Part shown: positions 62,665-64,000 of the stretch, piece after piece
Position numbering within the stretch: the first letter of the stretch is position 1
Layout of the letters: every line of letters begins with the position of its first letter
Assembly: GCF_013410065.1 (NCBI RefSeq)
Contig: NZ_JACCCW010000002.1
Span: 2,080,888 to 2,144,887, forward strand
Direction of reading: 5' to 3'
Length of the DNA stretch: 64,000 nt
From: Granulicella arctica
GTDB lineage: Bacteria > Acidobacteriota > Terriglobia > Terriglobales > Acidobacteriaceae
Position numbers and translations under genes: made by a program
The notes under the pieces: generated by a model
What the model was told of the DNA's origin: nothing
What the model saw: only the letters and a program-made list of their open reading frames with translations
Database searches by the model: none

Positions 62665-63777
62665 ATGATTATTGGTGTGCCGAAGGAAGTTAAGGATCAT
62701 GAGAGCCGGGTGGGGGTGACTCCGGCGGGTGTGAAGGCGTTGGTAGAGGCTGGACACAAGGTGCTGGTCGAGACGAATGCGGGTGCTCTGTCGGCGATGC
62801 CAGATGAGGAGTACCAGGCGGCGGGGGCGGAGATCGTCGGTTCGGCGTATGACGTGTGGCGGCTGGCGGAGATGATCGTGAAGGTGAAGGAGCCGGTCGA
62901 GAAGGAGTACAAGCACTTCCGCGAGGGGCTGGTGCTGTTTACCTATCTGCATCTTGCGCCGATCGTCGATTTGACCAATGCGCTGCTTGAGAAAAAGGTC
63001 ACGGGTATTGCGTATGAGACGGTGCGGGACCGGTTTGGCGCACTGCCTCTGCTGACGCCGATGAGCGAGGTGGCAGGCAGAATGAGCGTGCAGGTGGGCG
63101 CGGCGTATCTGGAGAAGGAGCATGGCGGGCGCGGCGTGCTGCTGGGCGGGGTTCCGGGTGTGGCTCCGGGGAACGTGTGCATCATCGGCGGCGGAATTGT
63201 CGGGACGAACGCGGCGAAGATGGCGCTGGGACTCGGCGCGAAGGTGACGCTGCTGGACAACAGCCTGAACCGGCTGCGCGAGCTGGATGACATCTTCAAT
63301 GGGCGGGTGTTTACGGTCTACAGCAACAGCTACAACGTCGAGAAGGCGGTAAGCGAGGCTGACCTGGTGATTGGCGGTGTGTTGATTCCGGGGGCTGCGG
63401 CGCCGAAGATTGTGACCAAGGCGATGGTTGCAAAGATGAAGAAGGGCGCGGTGATTGTGGACGTGGCGATCGACCAGGGCGGGTGCATCGAGACAGCTCG
63501 ACCGACGACGCATACGAATCCGAGCTATGAGGTGGACGGGGTCGTCCACTATTGCGTGACGAATATGCCGGCGGCTGTGCCTAACACGTCGACTCTTGCG
63601 CTGACGAATGCTACGTTCCCGTACCTGCTGAAGCTGGCGCGGCTGGGTGCTGTGGCGGCGATCCAGGAGGACAAGGGGATTGCCGAGGGCGTGAATACGT
63701 ATAACGGCGTGCTGACGTATGAGGCTGTGGCTCAGGCGCAGAGTCGGGAGTGGACGCCGGTGGCGGAGTTGGTTTAG
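62665..63777 (+). CDS. ald: Alanine dehydrogenase
   Basis: 370 aa with GAGGAGAG upstream. Motifs: [20 protein letters not shown] with the pyruvate-binding Arg, [16 protein letters not shown] with the catalytic His, the NAD loop [20 protein letters not shown] and [17 protein letters not shown]. It converts L-alanine and NAD+ to pyruvate, ammonia and NADH. It stands alone, divergent from mreB, with a weak candidate -10 (TACAAT, 62625-62630), and it ends in a hairpin terminator. Confidence 0.95.
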   Translation: MIIGVPKEVKDHESRVGVTPAGVKALVEAGHKVLVETNAGALSAMPDEEYQAAGAEIVGSAYDVWRLAEMIVKVKEPVEKEYKHFREGLVLFTYLHLAPIVDLTNALLEKKVTGIAYETVRDRFGALPLLTPMSEVAGRMSVQVGAAYLEKEHGGRGVLLGGVPGVAPGNVCIIGGGIVGTNAAKMALGLGAKVTLLDNSLNRLRELDDIFNGRVFTVYSNSYNVEKAVSEADLVIGGVLIPGAAAPKIVTKAMVAKMKKGAVIVDVAIDQGGCIETARPTTHTNPSYEVDGVVHYCVTNMPAAVPNTSTLALTNATFPYLLKLARLGAVAAIQEDKGIAEGVNTYNGVLTYEAVAQAQSREWTPVAELV

Positions 63778-63809
63778 CGGTAGGTTTCAACGATAGATGG
63801 TGGTAGAGG

Positions 63810-63856
63810 TCATCTTTGGGTGTTGTGCTTCGCACCTCACCCAAGGATGATTTTTT
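63810..63856 (+). terminator. ald terminator
   Basis: TCATCTTTGGGTG pairs with CACCCAAGGATGA (13 bp, one G-T pair, 15-nt loop that itself contains TGCTTCGCA) followed by T6. It lies 32 nt past the ald stop. Confidence 0.88.
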
Positions 63857-63867
63857 GTGGCGGGTAG

Positions 63868-63905
63868 AAAAACAAAGCAAATGCAGGTCCTTCGACTGCG
63901 CTACG
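63868..63905 (+). repeat. Dispersed intergenic repeat, copy 5, truncated by an IS
   Basis: Reads AAATGCAGGTCCTTCGACTG then CGCTACG and stops abruptly where the IS-like end (TGTTTAGTCC) begins at 63906. The expected CTTCGCTCAGGATGACAG half is absent from the window. Confidence 0.75.
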
Positions 63906-64000
63906 TGTTTAGTCCCGGCATTTGATGGTGCATACTTTTCTGAACGCGAGAAGGAGGCACTATGGGACAGGTTCTTCACGGGAGCGCCCGCACGACAGCG
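63906..64000 (+). mobile_element. Left end of an IS481-like insertion sequence (runs off window)
   Basis: The end begins with TGT (TGTTTAGTCCCGGCATTTG), the terminal triplet usual for IS481/IS3-type elements, directly at the break in the dispersed repeat. GAAGGAGG precedes an ATG at 63962 whose product starts like IS481 transposases. The right end and target duplication lie outside the window. Confidence 0.65.
63962..64000 (+). CDS. IS481-like transposase, N-terminal 13 codons only
   Basis: The ATG is preceded by AAGGAGG. The 13 visible residues, MGQVLHGSARTTA, match the N-terminus I know from many IS481-family transposases (MGQVLHGxAxTT). The rest lies beyond the window edge. Confidence 0.7.
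   Translation, partial: MGQVLHGSARTTA

Overview
The window looks like chromosomal DNA of a high-GC Gram-negative (diderm) bacterium, most probably an acidobacterium of the Terriglobia type (Granulicella/Edaphobacter-like). This is inferred from gene content only: kdsB for Kdo-LPS, a DUF1844 protein, a giant RNase E/G with a low-complexity insertion, VKOR, and a GDP-mannose operon. No rRNA is present to confirm it. Most of the window is core housekeeping. The accessory material lies at about 23.8-30.4 kb and at the right edge.

Left part (1-23.8 kb). A minus-strand run carries a murein-peptide cluster (MgtC-like protein, dapF-like, ldcA, mpl), then a membrane glycosyltransferase, a PfkB kinase, mtnP and a secreted HExxH peptidase. 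A plus-strand run follows: ygfZ, a DUF1844 protein, a PhnP-like hydrolase and ribF. Next on the minus strand come a TlpA-like thioredoxin, a class A PBP and an S41 'protease' that lacks its catalytic residues. Then come tRNA-Met and kdsB. A minus-strand GDP-mannose group (manC, phosphohexomutase, GyrI-like, HAD) and an aspartate aminotransferase close this part.

Middle (23.8-48.5 kb). A lower-GC accessory stretch holds a nucleotidyltransferase, an orphan PAS histidine kinase, a gene remnant, a PfkB kinase, a Tat-type class A beta-lactamase, an APH-like kinase and an SDR. Core genes then resume: coaD, recA, a tandem ThyX-like protein and fabG. After a GNAT pseudogene and an XRE regulator come rhomboid, WalJ-like, MaoC/Hbd and PP2C genes, an orphan DNA methyltransferase, VKOR, an MqnC-like protein without its iron-sulfur cysteines, a GT2, an aminopeptidase P and an outer-membrane barrel.

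Right part (48.5-64 kb). This is the cell-shape cluster read on the minus strand: mreB, mreC, mreD, mrdA (PBP2), rodA and RNase E/G. It is interrupted by a P460 cytochrome, a large esterase, hslR and a VOC protein. Alanine dehydrogenase and the start of an IS481-like element end the window.

Themes. Several proteins keep the fold of a known enzyme but have lost the catalytic signature: DapF with Ser/Ser in place of Cys/Cys, S41 with Gly/Glu in place of Ser/Lys, MqnC without CxxxCxxC, and a duplicated ThyX with a split motif. Two intergenic repeat families occur, one of them cut by the IS element. The plus strand changes from C-rich on the left to G-rich on the right, with the turn at about 32-35 kb.
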